Shown here one piece after another: positions 52,504 through 61,621 of a stretch of DNA of 64,000 nt. The position numbers were made by a program, and so were the translations under genes. The notes under the pieces are model-generated. The model was not told the DNA's origin. It saw only the letters and a list, made by a program, of their open reading frames with translations, and made no database searches. How positions within the stretch are numbered: the stretch's first letter is position 1; each line of letters begins with the position of its first letter. Source of the stretch: Taibaiella chishuiensis (GTDB lineage Bacteria > Bacteroidota > Bacteroidia > Chitinophagales > Chitinophagaceae); the NCBI RefSeq assembly GCF_003014535.1, contig NZ_PYGD01000013.1, positions 102,883 to 166,882 of the forward strand, read 5' to 3'.

Positions 52504-54576
52504 TCAGAAACGCATCTTCTGGATCCGGACTGCATTAAGTATGGCGAGCAGCGCAACGCCCACATCGGCAAACACGGCTTCCCACATGGTGGCCAGCCCG
52601 CCGGCGCCCAGGGCCAGTACGGCAACTTTTACGGCAAAGGCCAGTATTATGTTTTGCAATACCACGCGCCGTGTAGCTTTACCGATCTTAATCGCCGTAG
52701 CGATCTTAGAAGGCTGATCGGTCTGGATCACGACATCGGCCGTTTCAATGGCGGCATCGCTGCCCATAGCGCCCATAGCGATACCTATATCGCTCAAAGC
52801 CAGTACCGGGGCATCGTTGATGCCATCGCCCACAAAAGCCACTACCCGGGAGGCATCTTTTTTCAGCTCCTCTACCCGTTGTACTTTATGTTCGGGCAAC
52901 AGGCCGCCGTAGGCCGTGTCTATGCCCAGTTGCGCCGCTACCTTTTGGGTAATACTATCCTTATCCCCACTCAGCATTACCGTTGCCGTCACGCCGTTGT
53001 TATGCAGGCTGGTTATAGCTTCCCGGCTATCGGCCTTTATTTCGTCGGCAATGGTCACATAACCGGCGTATTGCCCGTCTATCGCTACCACCACCACACT
53101 TTCCACGATATCGCCGATAGCTTTGGGGTAACTGATGTTGTAACGGTCGAGCAGTTTGGTATTGCCCGCCAGTACGGTTGCGCCGTTTACGGCGCCCTTC
53201 AGGCCATGACCGGGTATTTCTTCGATACCCGTTGCGGTCAGCTGCGCAGTATCGCCGGCATAGGCGGCTATCGCTTTGGCAATGGGGTGTGTAGACTGCC
53301 GCTCCACCGCGGCCAGTGTTTGTATAAACACGGCGGGATCGCTGCCGGGAGCGATCACCTCCTGTACCTTAAACAGGCCTTCGGTCAATGTGCCTGTTTT
53401 ATCCATCACCACGGTATTTACCTTCGTCATCAGCTCCAGGTAATTGGAACCCTTAAACAGGATACCGTTTTTACTGGCCGCGCCAATGCCCCCGAAATAA
53501 CCCAGCGGTATGGAGATAACCAGTGCACAGGGACAAGAGATGACCAGGAAAATAAGTGCGCGGTACAACCATTCGGAAAACACATAACCGGGTACCAGGA
53601 AATACGGGATCAGCACCAGGGCTACCGCCAGGAAAAATACGACCGGGGTATATACCCGGGCAAACTTCCGGATCAGCAGTTCGGTCTTAGCCTTACGGGC
53701 CGTAGCATTCTGCACCATTTCCAGGATACGGGCCAGCGAACTGTCGCTGAACACGCGGCTTACCTGCAGCTCGATCACCTTATCGAGATTAAGCATACCC
53801 GCCAGCACAGGCGCTCCCTTGCGGATGGTCTGTGGTTTGCTCTCGCCGGTAAGTGCAGCCGTATTAAAGCTGCCTGCATCGGTCAGCATCAGGCCATCCA
53901 GCGGCACCTTTTCGCCCACCTTTACGCGTATGCGTTCGCCCACGGCAACGGCTTCGGGCGCTACGGTGCTGAAGCTGCCGTTCCGTTCTACTTCGGCAGC
54001 GGCAGGCCTTACATCCAGCAGCGCCTTGATATTGCCTTTGGCACGGCTTACCGCCGCACTCTGGAACAATTCGCCGATCGCGTAGAAAAGCATAACGGCC
54101 ACGGCTTCGGGGTACTCCCCTATTGCAAAGGCGCCAAGCGTAGCCATCACCATCAGGGTAAACTCGGTAAAGATCTCTTTACGGGCCATGGCGGTAAAGG
54201 CCTCTTTGATCACCGGCAGCCCCACGGGCAGGTACGCTACGATATACCAGGCCGTGCGTATCCAGCCGCTGAAAAAGGCAGGTTTTACATAGTTATCTAA
54301 CAGGATGCCGCCCAGCAGCAGCGCCAGGCTCACCAGGGCCGGCAGGTACAAACGGAATGTGCTGCCGCCTGCGCCATGGCTGTGGTCATGATCGTGGTCG
54401 TGATCGTGGTCATGCTCATGATCGTGGTCTTTACCATGGTCGTGTTGCTTTTCTTTTTTTTCGCCCAATAAGACAGCCGCATCGGCCTGGGCGTAGATCT
54501 TATCCTCGAGATGACAGCAGGTCATACGGCCCTGCGCATCGTAGGTATGTTTATGATTGGGATCTGTATTCAGCAT
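52504..54576 (-). CDS. Heavy-metal P-type ATPase (Zn/Cd/Co type)
   Basis: The 690-residue product has a cysteine pair (MTCCHLE, near 18-21) and a long His/Asp repeat tail (about 43-68) instead of a full HMA domain. The ATPase core follows: the actuator sequence LTGESKP, the membrane metal site SCPCALV (about 350), phosphorylation site DKTGTLTEG (about 391), the P1B motif STHPIAKA, and GDGINDAPVLA. CPC with a His-rich N-terminus is typical of P1B-type zinc, cadmium, cobalt or lead exporters. It is the last gene of the metal operon, 80 bp after czcB. Confidence 0.93.
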   Translation of the reverse strand: MLNTDPNHKHTYDAQGRMTCCHLEDKIYAQADAAVLLGEKKEKQHDHGKDHDHEHDHDHDHDHDHSHGAGGSTFRLYLPALVSLALLLGGILLDNYVKPAFFSGWIRTAWYIVAYLPVGLPVIKEAFTAMARKEIFTEFTLMVMATLGAFAIGEYPEAVAVMLFYAIGELFQSAAVSRAKGNIKALLDVRPAAAEVERNGSFSTVAPEAVAVGERIRVKVGEKVPLDGLMLTDAGSFNTAALTGESKPQTIRKGAPVLAGMLNLDKVIELQVSRVFSDSSLARILEMVQNATARKAKTELLIRKFARVYTPVVFFLAVALVLIPYFLVPGYVFSEWLYRALIFLVISCPCALVISIPLGYFGGIGAASKNGILFKGSNYLELMTKVNTVVMDKTGTLTEGLFKVQEVIAPGSDPAVFIQTLAAVERQSTHPIAKAIAAYAGDTAQLTATGIEEIPGHGLKGAVNGATVLAGNTKLLDRYNISYPKAIGDIVESVVVVAIDGQYAGYVTIADEIKADSREAITSLHNNGVTATVMLSGDKDSITQKVAAQLGIDTAYGGLLPEHKVQRVEELKKDASRVVAFVGDGINDAPVLALSDIGIAMGAMGSDAAIETADVVIQTDQPSKIATAIKIGKATRRVVLQNIILAFAVKVAVLALGAGGLATMWEAVFADVGVALLAILNAVRIQKMRF

Positions 54577-54656
54577 AAGTATTTGTTTTTGATTCAGGGC
54601 CTTCCTGTGCGGAAGGGCCCTGTGCTGTTCAGAAAATGTTTACCGGGAACATGGAT

Positions 54657-55916
54657 TTAATGTTCATGCTCCCCGCTGTTGGTTTGTTTGGCCAGCAGGA
54701 AAAAAGCGCCTTTTACCACGATCCGGGCATTGGCCGGGATGGCGGTAAGCGGGGTAATCTCACTATACCCTACATCGGTGGTGCCCCTGGCTACCGGAAC
54801 CCGCAGGAAAGTTACACCCTTTTCTTCGTCCGCATGGCCTGCTTCCTTTTCATGATCATGCGGCTTGCCGGCTTCATGGTCATGGTCGTGTGCAGCCTTG
54901 TCATCACTCACGATATAGATAAAATCCTTACCCTGGTAACTTACGATGGCATCGGAAGGCACGGCCGGTAAGGTGGCCAGACCCAGGCTGATATTGGCAG
55001 TAACGTTCATGCCTTCGATCAGGCCGGGCTTGGCGCCCTTTACCTTTGCATGTACGGGTATGGTCTTGCTGTTGTTTTCAAATGCGGTACCAATGCTGAA
55101 GATCTCGGCATCATACTCCGTACCGGCATTATTGGTAAGGGTAAAATGGATGGTCTGCCCGGTCTTTACCCTGGGCAGGTCCTTTTCATAGATCTGCAGG
55201 TCAAGATGCAACTGGCTGTTGTCTACGATCTCGGCAACCGGGGCGCTTACATCGACATAACTGCCGATATTGACCATGATACCGCTTATGGTCCCGCTGA
55301 TGGGCGCAGTAACCGCCAGTACCGACGATAAGCCGTTATTGCTTACCTTATCGGGGTTAATGCCCATCAGCCTGATCTGCTGGTACAGCGCGGCTTTGCG
55401 CGTGCGTAAGGCTTTCAGACCAGCATCTGCGCCCTGCAGGTTTTTCATGGCGCCCGCATTACCGCCCGTCAGTTCTTTCTGGCGGTCATATTCCTGTTCG
55501 GCCAACGCGATCTTCGAAATGGTGGTCAGGTATTCTTCCTGCATTTGTATAAACTGCGGGTTGGCGATCTGGGCAATGGTTTGTCCCTGGCGCACATAGT
55601 CGCCTTCTTTAATGAACAACGATTTTACCACGCCGCCAAAAAGGGAAGTGGCGTTGGCTTTATTGTTGTTGGGCACTTTAAGCAGGCCATTGGCCTTTAC
55701 CGATGCCGTCAGCTGTTTGTGCTCTACGCTGCCCAGTTGTATGCCTATGGCTTTCAATTGTTCGTCGGTAAGGGTTACGCTATTTTCTTCCTCCTCGCTG
55801 TGTGCCGCTTCCTGCTTCGCTTCCGCCTTTTGTTCCGGTTCTTTTTTATTGCCGCCGCAGGAGGCCAGGAAACCCGCTGCAACGAAAAGTAGAATGATGC
55901 CTGTTATACGCTTCAT
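54657..55916 (-). CDS. RND efflux periplasmic adaptor, CzcB-like lipoprotein
   Basis: The 419-residue product has a lipoprotein signal peptide (lipobox LASC, Cys near 20), a His/Glu-rich N-terminal stretch, and the membrane-fusion-protein order: a beta-barrel/lipoyl segment (VKSLFIKEGDYVRQGQTIAQ), an alpha-hairpin (about 125-190), a second lipoyl half (ISGTISGIMVNIGSYVDVSA), and a membrane-proximal barrel. An unusual His-rich insert (HDHDHEAGKPHDHEK) lies at about 343-358. It would link the CzcA pump to the outer channel for metal export. Only 10 bp separate it from the czcA fusion gene. Confidence 0.9.
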   Translation of the reverse strand: MKRITGIILLFVAAGFLASCGGNKKEPEQKAEAKQEAAHSEEEENSVTLTDEQLKAIGIQLGSVEHKQLTASVKANGLLKVPNNNKANATSLFGGVVKSLFIKEGDYVRQGQTIAQIANPQFIQMQEEYLTTISKIALAEQEYDRQKELTGGNAGAMKNLQGADAGLKALRTRKAALYQQIRLMGINPDKVSNNGLSSVLAVTAPISGTISGIMVNIGSYVDVSAPVAEIVDNSQLHLDLQIYEKDLPRVKTGQTIHFTLTNNAGTEYDAEIFSIGTAFENNSKTIPVHAKVKGAKPGLIEGMNVTANISLGLATLPAVPSDAIVSYQGKDFIYIVSDDKAAHDHDHEAGKPHDHEKEAGHADEEKGVTFLRVPVARGTTDVGYSEITPLTAIPANARIVVKGAFFLLAKQTNSGEHEH

Positions 55917-55926
55917 GATAATATTT

Positions 55927-58900
55927 TTACTGGTTAATGAGATAATGGAACCGCACAGCCGCCTGGTTGTAGCGGTTCAGGTTATCGAGATAGTTCCTCC
56001 GGATGTCGATGGCCTGGGCCAGGTATTGTCCCAGCTCTGCAAAACTGATCTCGCCACTGCGATAGCTGAGGGTAGCCGCCTTGATGATCTCGTCGGCCTG
56101 GCTCAGCCCGGTCTGTTCGTAAAAGAGCAACAGGACGCGTTCCTGTTCCATGGCTGCCAGTTCCTGCTGCTGTTCGGTTTTTAAACGTCCCGATTGGTAA
56201 GCCAGCTGGTCTTGCTGTACCTGGGCTTCGGCGCGTGCCGTCTTTACCTTGTTGCGGCTGGCATGCACGCCCAGCAGGGGAAATGCCACGGATACCGAGA
56301 AGCCCGTAAAGGGGTCGTCGAGCCCATAGAGCCGCTGCGAAAAGAAACGGCCGGAGAAGTCGGGCATATTGCTGTTTTGCTGCAGCTTTACATTGGACTG
56401 CGCCATAGATACACTTTGTTGTTGCAGGGCCAGGCTGGGATGCAGGCCGGAAGCGGGCATCCGGACGCTTATCTTTTCCAGCGGCCTGCCGGCAGGCAAT
56501 ACTTCCAGCTCCCGGTTCATCAGCATCATCAGTTGCTGTTGCTGCACCCGCATCTCCTGCGCGATCTGCAGCAGCTGGGCTTCGGTTTCTTTAAGTCTTG
56601 CGCCGGCAGCGATCTTATCGAGTCCCGCGCTCTCGCCGGTCTTCACTTTCAGGGCTGCCGCTTCGTACAATTGCTGGTAGATGCTGTCCAGCTGGCTGTA
56701 CAGGCCGTAGCGGTCCTGCAGGTACCACAGTTGGTAATAAGCTGAGCGCACATCCCGTTTCACCACGGCATTCAGGGCCGGTATATTCAACTGGTAGTAT
56801 TTCTGCTGTTCTTCGAAATAGCGGCGGCGTGCGGCATACAGGCCAGGCCAGGATATGCTTTGCGATAAGCCGATCTTCAGAATACCTTTGGCATCCGAAG
56901 GCCGCAGGTCTTCATTCTCGGCAAAGACGCCGGTCTTGGGCAGATCGGCCGCAGTTTTGGTTTCCAGCTGCGCTTTGCGGATCTGCGATTCGTTGATCTT
57001 GTATTGCAGGTTGTTGTTCAATGCCGTATCGACCACGGCCTCTACGGGCAACCTGAGCTGGGCCGAAGCGCCCGCGGGCAGCAGGAAGCCGAGCAGGATA
57101 AGGGATCCCATTACCGCAGCCTTACCCGGCCGTTTAAAACCACCCGAAAAGATAATGTACAGGCAGGGCAATACGATCAGCGTAAGCAAGGTAGCGCTTA
57201 ACAGGCCGCCGATCACTACCGTGGCCAGCGGTTTCTGCACTTCGGCGCCCGCGCCGGTAGACAGGGCCATAGGCATAAAGCCCAGGGCGGCCACACAGGC
57301 GGTCATCAGCACCGGCCGCAGCCGTATACGCGTGCCTTCGAGTACCCGCTGCACCACATCGTCCATGCCCTCTTGTTTAAGCTGGTTAAAGGTGCTGATC
57401 AGTACGATACCGTTGAGCACGGCCACACCAAACAACGCAATAAAACCGACACCCGCAGAAATACTGAACGGCATACCACGCAGCAGCAGGGCAAATACAC
57501 CGCCGATAGCGCTCATAGGAATGGCCGTAAAAATAAGCAGGGCATTGCTGATCGAATGGAAGGTAAAGTACAGCAGGCACAGGATCAGCAACAGCGCCAG
57601 AGGCACGACCACGGCCAGTCTTGCCGAGGCCTCCTGCAGGTTTTCGAAGGTACCGCCGAAGTTGTAGTAATAACCCTCGGGCAGCAAGCGCGCTTTATCG
57701 AGCTTCTGCTGGATCTCTTTCACCACGCTTTCTACATCGCGACCTTTGATATTAAAACCGATCACGATACGGCGTTTACCGCCTTCGCGGCTGATCTGCG
57801 CCGGACCGTCTTTAAACGATATATCGGCTACCTGTTGCAGTGGGATCTGGTTGCCACCTGCCGTGGAGATAAACAGGTTGCGCACATCGTCGATAGAAGT
57901 CCTGCTGGCGCTGTCGAGCCTTACCACCAGGTCGAACTTACGTTCGTTTTCAAATACCACACCGGCGGCCTGGCCGGCAAAAGCCGTGCTCAGCACCGTG
58001 TTCACGTCTTCTACGGTAATGCCGTAATTGGCGAGACGCATACGGTCGTATACCACCGAGATCTGCGGCAGGCCCGTAGTACGCTCTACCTGCGGCTCCG
58101 TAGCGCCGGGCACAGTCTGTATCACGGCGGCTACCTTAGGCGCCAGCGCGGCCAGCTGATCTACGTTCTCACCGAATATCTTGATGGCCACATCCTGCCG
58201 CACACCGGTCATCAGCTCGTTAAAGCGCATCTGTATGGGTTGCGATGCCTCAAAGAATACCCCCGGGATGACTTCGAGCTTTTTCATCATTTTTTCTGCG
58301 AGTTCGTTATAACTTTTAGTGGTGGTCCACTCTTTCATGGGTTTGAGGGTAATGATCAGGTCGGAGGCTTCTGGTGGCATGGGATCGGTCGGGATCTCGG
58401 CGCTGCCGGTCTTTCCAACCACGGCCTTTACCTCGGGGAACGATTTGATGATCCGCTCGGCCTGCATAGAGGTCTCGATGCTCTGCGACAGCGAAGTACC
58501 CTGCGGCAGGATGCAGTGGAAGGCATAGTCGCCCTCCTGCAGCTGGGGTATAAATTCGCCGCCGATCCGGCTGAAAAGGAATACAGCAATAAGCAACAGG
58601 GCCACCGCCGTGCCCACCACCCAATACCGGAAACGGATAGCCGCCTGTATCAGCGGCCTGAACCTGTTTTGCAATACCGTCATCATGCGGTCGGAAAAGG
58701 TAACTTTGTTGAGTGGCTTTTTGGGCAGGAACAGGGCGCTGACCATAGGGATATAGGTAAGCGACAGGATAAAAGCGCCCAGGATAGCGAAACCTACAGT
58801 CTGCGCCATCGGACGGAACATCTTGCCTTCTATGCCTACCAGGAACAATACCGGCAGGTATACGATCAGGATGATAAACTCGCCGAATGCCGCACTGTTA

Positions 58901-60237
58901 CGGATCCTGGAGGTGGACAAAAACACCTCTTCGTCCATCTCCTGCTGGCTCAGCTTATGCGTGCGCTTGCCCCCCGCCAGGTGGTGCAATGTAGCTTCCA
59001 CGATAATAACGGCGCCATCTACGATAAGGCCGAAGTCGATCGCTCCCAGGCTCATCAGGTTGGCGCTTACGCCAAACAGCTTCATACAACCCAATGCAAA
59101 CAACAGCGACAAGGGAATGGCCGAAGCCACGATCAGGCCGGCGCGCAGGTTGCCCAGGAACAGTACCAGGATAAACATTACGATCAGCGCGCCTTCGAGC
59201 AGGTTGCGTTCCACGGTGCCAATGGCACGCTCTACCAGGCCGGTACGGTCGGCAAAAGCTTCGATGGTCACATCGGCGGGCAACGACTTCCTGATGGTTT
59301 CCAGGCGGGCCTTTACGCGGCCCACCACCTCGGCGCTGTTAGCGCCTTTCAGCATCATCACGATACCGCCTACAGCTTCTTTTTCGCCGTTATAGGTAAG
59401 AGCGCCATAACGAACGGCATTGCCATATCCCACCTGCGCTACATCTTTGATCAGTATGGGCACCCCGTTGCCATTGTTGCGGATCGCGATGGCTTCGATA
59501 TCTTCGATAGAGGTAATAAGCCCTACCCCACGGATGAAATAGGCGTTGGGCTTCTTGTCGATATAAGCGCCGCCGGTATTCTGGTTGCCTTTCTCGAGGG
59601 CGGTAAATACTTCGGATACCGATATATTCATGGCTTTAAGCCGGTCGGGATTAAGCGCTACTTCATATTGCTTCAGCATACCGCCAAAGCTGTTGACCTC
59701 GGCTACCCCGGGCGTGCCATACAGCTGCCGGGCCACGATCCAGTCCTGCATGGTACGCAGGTCCATCGCGGTATATTTCGATTCTGCTCCTTTTTTAGGG
59801 TGCAGTACATATTGATAGATTTCGCCGAGCCCCGTGCTTACCGGCGCCAGCTCGGGTGTGCCGGCTCCTTTGGGGATCTTGTCCACGGCTTCTTTCAGCT
59901 TTTCGCCAATCAGTTGCCGGGCAAAGTAAATATCCACATCGTCGTTGAATACGACGGTGATTACCGAGAGGCCAAACCTGGATATGGAACGCATTTCCTC
60001 CAGGCCGGGCAGGTTGGCCAGGCTCTGTTCCACCGGGTAGGTTACGAACTGCTCCACTTCCTGGGCAGCCAGCGTAGGACTCAGTGTAATGATCTGGACC
60101 TGGTTATTGGTGATATCGGGTACAGCATCAATAGGCAACCTGGACGCGCTCCAGATGCCCCAACCGATTAGTGCGAGCGTGAATACTGCAATAACCAGTT
60201 TGTTCCTGATGCTGAAATGAATGATTTTATTCAGCAT
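55927..60237 (-). CDS. CzcA-type heavy-metal RND pump fused to a CzcC-type outer-membrane factor
   Basis: The 1436-residue product has two parts. Residues about 1-1035 form a complete HAE/HME-RND pump, with twelve membrane helices, the proton-relay motif IDFGLIVDGAVIIVE (about 400) and metal-type pore domains. After a short linker, residues about 1045-1060 form a second signal-like helix (SLILLGFLLPAGASAQ), and the last 370 residues look like a TolC/CzcC-type outer-membrane factor with two coiled-coil repeats. Such fusions are known in Bacteroidota. The second helix may be cleaved to release the outer-membrane part. The protein drives metal export with CzcB. Confidence 0.9.
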   Translation of the reverse strand: MLNKIIHFSIRNKLVIAVFTLALIGWGIWSASRLPIDAVPDITNNQVQIITLSPTLAAQEVEQFVTYPVEQSLANLPGLEEMRSISRFGLSVITVVFNDDVDIYFARQLIGEKLKEAVDKIPKGAGTPELAPVSTGLGEIYQYVLHPKKGAESKYTAMDLRTMQDWIVARQLYGTPGVAEVNSFGGMLKQYEVALNPDRLKAMNISVSEVFTALEKGNQNTGGAYIDKKPNAYFIRGVGLITSIEDIEAIAIRNNGNGVPILIKDVAQVGYGNAVRYGALTYNGEKEAVGGIVMMLKGANSAEVVGRVKARLETIRKSLPADVTIEAFADRTGLVERAIGTVERNLLEGALIVMFILVLFLGNLRAGLIVASAIPLSLLFALGCMKLFGVSANLMSLGAIDFGLIVDGAVIIVEATLHHLAGGKRTHKLSQQEMDEEVFLSTSRIRNSAAFGEFIILIVYLPVLFLVGIEGKMFRPMAQTVGFAILGAFILSLTYIPMVSALFLPKKPLNKVTFSDRMMTVLQNRFRPLIQAAIRFRYWVVGTAVALLLIAVFLFSRIGGEFIPQLQEGDYAFHCILPQGTSLSQSIETSMQAERIIKSFPEVKAVVGKTGSAEIPTDPMPPEASDLIITLKPMKEWTTTKSYNELAEKMMKKLEVIPGVFFEASQPIQMRFNELMTGVRQDVAIKIFGENVDQLAALAPKVAAVIQTVPGATEPQVERTTGLPQISVVYDRMRLANYGITVEDVNTVLSTAFAGQAAGVVFENERKFDLVVRLDSASRTSIDDVRNLFISTAGGNQIPLQQVADISFKDGPAQISREGGKRRIVIGFNIKGRDVESVVKEIQQKLDKARLLPEGYYYNFGGTFENLQEASARLAVVVPLALLLILCLLYFTFHSISNALLIFTAIPMSAIGGVFALLLRGMPFSISAGVGFIALFGVAVLNGIVLISTFNQLKQEGMDDVVQRVLEGTRIRLRPVLMTACVAALGFMPMALSTGAGAEVQKPLATVVIGGLLSATLLTLIVLPCLYIIFSGGFKRPGKAAVMGSLILLGFLLPAGASAQLRLPVEAVVDTALNNNLQYKINESQIRKAQLETKTAADLPKTGVFAENEDLRPSDAKGILKIGLSQSISWPGLYAARRRYFEEQQKYYQLNIPALNAVVKRDVRSAYYQLWYLQDRYGLYSQLDSIYQQLYEAAALKVKTGESAGLDKIAAGARLKETEAQLLQIAQEMRVQQQQLMMLMNRELEVLPAGRPLEKISVRMPASGLHPSLALQQQSVSMAQSNVKLQQNSNMPDFSGRFFSQRLYGLDDPFTGFSVSVAFPLLGVHASRNKVKTARAEAQVQQDQLAYQSGRLKTEQQQELAAMEQERVLLLFYEQTGLSQADEIIKAATLSYRSGEISFAELGQYLAQAIDIRRNYLDNLNRYNQAAVRFHYLINQ

Positions 60238-60397
60238 AATGTTTCAGTGATTTTGTGCCGGGTACCGGCCGCTTTTGCGGGAAACAGCGCAACATACACA
60301 CGCTATACGCCGGACCTTTACAGGCCGGGGATCAGGCAAAAGGGCAATACCCTTGATTAATGGATCTTGAAGGGCAGTAAAAGCCCATAGCGGAGGA

Positions 60398-60718
60398 TCA
60401 GGCCCTTAACTGGGGCGGTTGCCATATGGCACGGAAATCATAAGAGAGGAACGAGGTTTCCCCGGCGAAAGATGGCCTTTGGGGCAATACGGTATGCGGT
60501 ACGGGAAACAGCGTAACCTGCTGGAACAGGATGGTGGTGCCGCAGCAGGCACACATACAAAAGGGGGTACAGGATTCCTGCGGATGCTGATGGCCTTCAT
60601 GACCGGAAAGCGCCGAGATACGGGGCCCCTCGGGTGCAATACATTCCCGGCTGTCTGCACAGGGCAGGAACGACAGCAGCAGCAGGTAAACGCCAAGCAG
60701 GAATGCAGACCATTTCAT
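60398..60718 (-). CDS. DUF6660-like Cys/His-rich secreted protein
   Basis: The 106-residue product has a signal peptide (about 1-20) and a metal-binding-looking centre: HEGHQHPQESCTPFCMCACC (about 40-59). It ends IWQPPQLRA, the closing pattern of small DUF6660-type proteins found upstream of Bacteroidota metal-efflux operons. It is the first gene of the czc operon, 160 bp before the pump gene, and probably binds excess metal in the periplasm. A -7 box lies 5 bp before its start. A second frame on the same strand is a shadow. Confidence 0.78.
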   Translation of the reverse strand: MKWSAFLLGVYLLLLSFLPCADSRECIAPEGPRISALSGHEGHQHPQESCTPFCMCACCGTTILFQQVTLFPVPHTVLPQRPSFAGETSFLSYDFRAIWQPPQLRA

Positions 60719-60723
60719 GGATG

Positions 60724-60731
60724 CAAATATA
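60724..60731 (-). promoter_or_regulatory. -7 box of the metal-efflux operon
   Basis: On the minus strand TATATTTG matches TAnnTTTG and ends 5 bp before the ATG at 60718, again suggesting a leaderless mRNA. No -33 box is evident, so an activator may be needed. Confidence 0.55.
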
Positions 60732-60972
60732 GGGATTGGATCAATAAGTTGGTACTGTACAACCGGGAGTTTCAGGTGCTATTTTCGTCATAAACAAGGC
60801 GATAGCCCGACAACCGGCGTTGGCGCGGTTTAAATGCAAGTCCCAGGGGCGGGACCGGCCGCAACGGTTCACATATCAATAACAATAATACTTTGTTAAG
60901 GCCGTATCAGCCGGTCCGGGCATATAGTAACTTTAGTTATCCAAAACTCAACCTCAATTTACAAACCTGATT

Positions 60973-61206
60973 ATGAAAAAGACAACCTTAAAAACCGGCA
61001 GGTTAAACCTGAAAAAAATGACCATCGCTACTTTAAACAAAGAGCAACAGGATCATGTTATGGGTGGTATACAGGTACAGCCTACCACAACCGTATTGCC
61101 TACCCGGCAGGTGGCCTGCATCACCAACAGCGTTGCTTGTCCGCATACCCGCACCGCAGGTTGTGTACAGCCGACCACTACGGTACAGCCATCATTTGTT
61201 TGTTAA
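60973..61206 (+). CDS. Class I lanthipeptide-like precursor peptide 1
   Basis: The 77-residue peptide has the leader pattern known from Bacteroidota lanthipeptide precursors: LNLKKMTIATLNKEQ..., ending MGG at about 30-32, which is a double-glycine-type cleavage site. The core after GG is rich in Thr, Ser and Cys (four Cys, in VAC, VAC, AGC and FVC, with several upstream Thr/Ser) and has a repeated QPTTTV element. Dehydration of Thr/Ser and thioether formation with Cys would make a lanthipeptide. No LanB, LanC or exporter gene lies in the window. Confidence 0.78.
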   Translation: MKKTTLKTGRLNLKKMTIATLNKEQQDHVMGGIQVQPTTTVLPTRQVACITNSVACPHTRTAGCVQPTTTVQPSFVC

Positions 61207-61285
61207 GGATCGGTAGTTAGCCGGCCGGCAATAGGGTAACGTCGTACTTTAGCCATCTTATTCCGTAACTATTCTTTGTATCTAT

Positions 61286-61501
61286 ATGAAAAAAGCTACC
61301 AACAAAACAAACCGGTTAGCATTAAAAAAAATGACCATCGCCGAATTAAATACGCGGCTGCAAAGCCGTATTCTCGGTGCAGGTGATGAGCAGGTCGCAT
61401 CCGATACGATAAGAGCCAGCCGGGAAGGTTGCATTACCATGTCCGACGATTGTCCCGGCCCGCAGCTGATCATACCGCAACCTGTAGTAGTTGTGCGCTA
61501 A
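61286..61501 (+). CDS. Class I lanthipeptide-like precursor peptide 2
   Basis: The 71-residue peptide has the same leader as its neighbour (LALKKMTIAELNTRLQ...), with a cleavage-like GAG in place of GG at about 31-33. Its core is shorter on Cys (two, in GC and DC) and has a Pro/Val-rich end (IIPQPVVVVR). It lies 79 bp after precursor 1 and shares a MKKxTxKTxRLxLKKMTIA start. If the maturation machinery lies elsewhere on the genome, both could be substrates. It may also be a divergent, inactive copy. Confidence 0.7.
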   Translation: MKKATNKTNRLALKKMTIAELNTRLQSRILGAGDEQVASDTIRASREGCITMSDDCPGPQLIIPQPVVVVR

Positions 61502-61541
61502 GCAGCCAACAACAGGAAGGGTATTCTATTCCAGCAATAAT

Positions 61542-61575
61542 AATGGGCCGGTAATGTACCGGCCCATTGTTTTAT
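61542..61575 (+). terminator. Terminator after the lanthipeptide precursor genes
   Basis: A 12-bp perfect stem (AATGGGCCGGTA at 61542-61553, TACCGGCCCATT at 61557-61568) with a 3-nt loop is followed by GTTTTAT. Confidence 0.88.
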
Positions 61576-61621
61576 AAAAAGGATAAAGTAACTCAGCGAA
61601 CTGATTCTCGTGCAGCATTAC

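Noticed and set aside
52654..60171. Long plus-strand frames opposite the P-type ATPase and czcA (52654-54300 and 57373-60171)
   Set aside because: Their lengths reflect low stop frequency opposite GC-rich coding sequence; the minus-strand products have all the family motifs.
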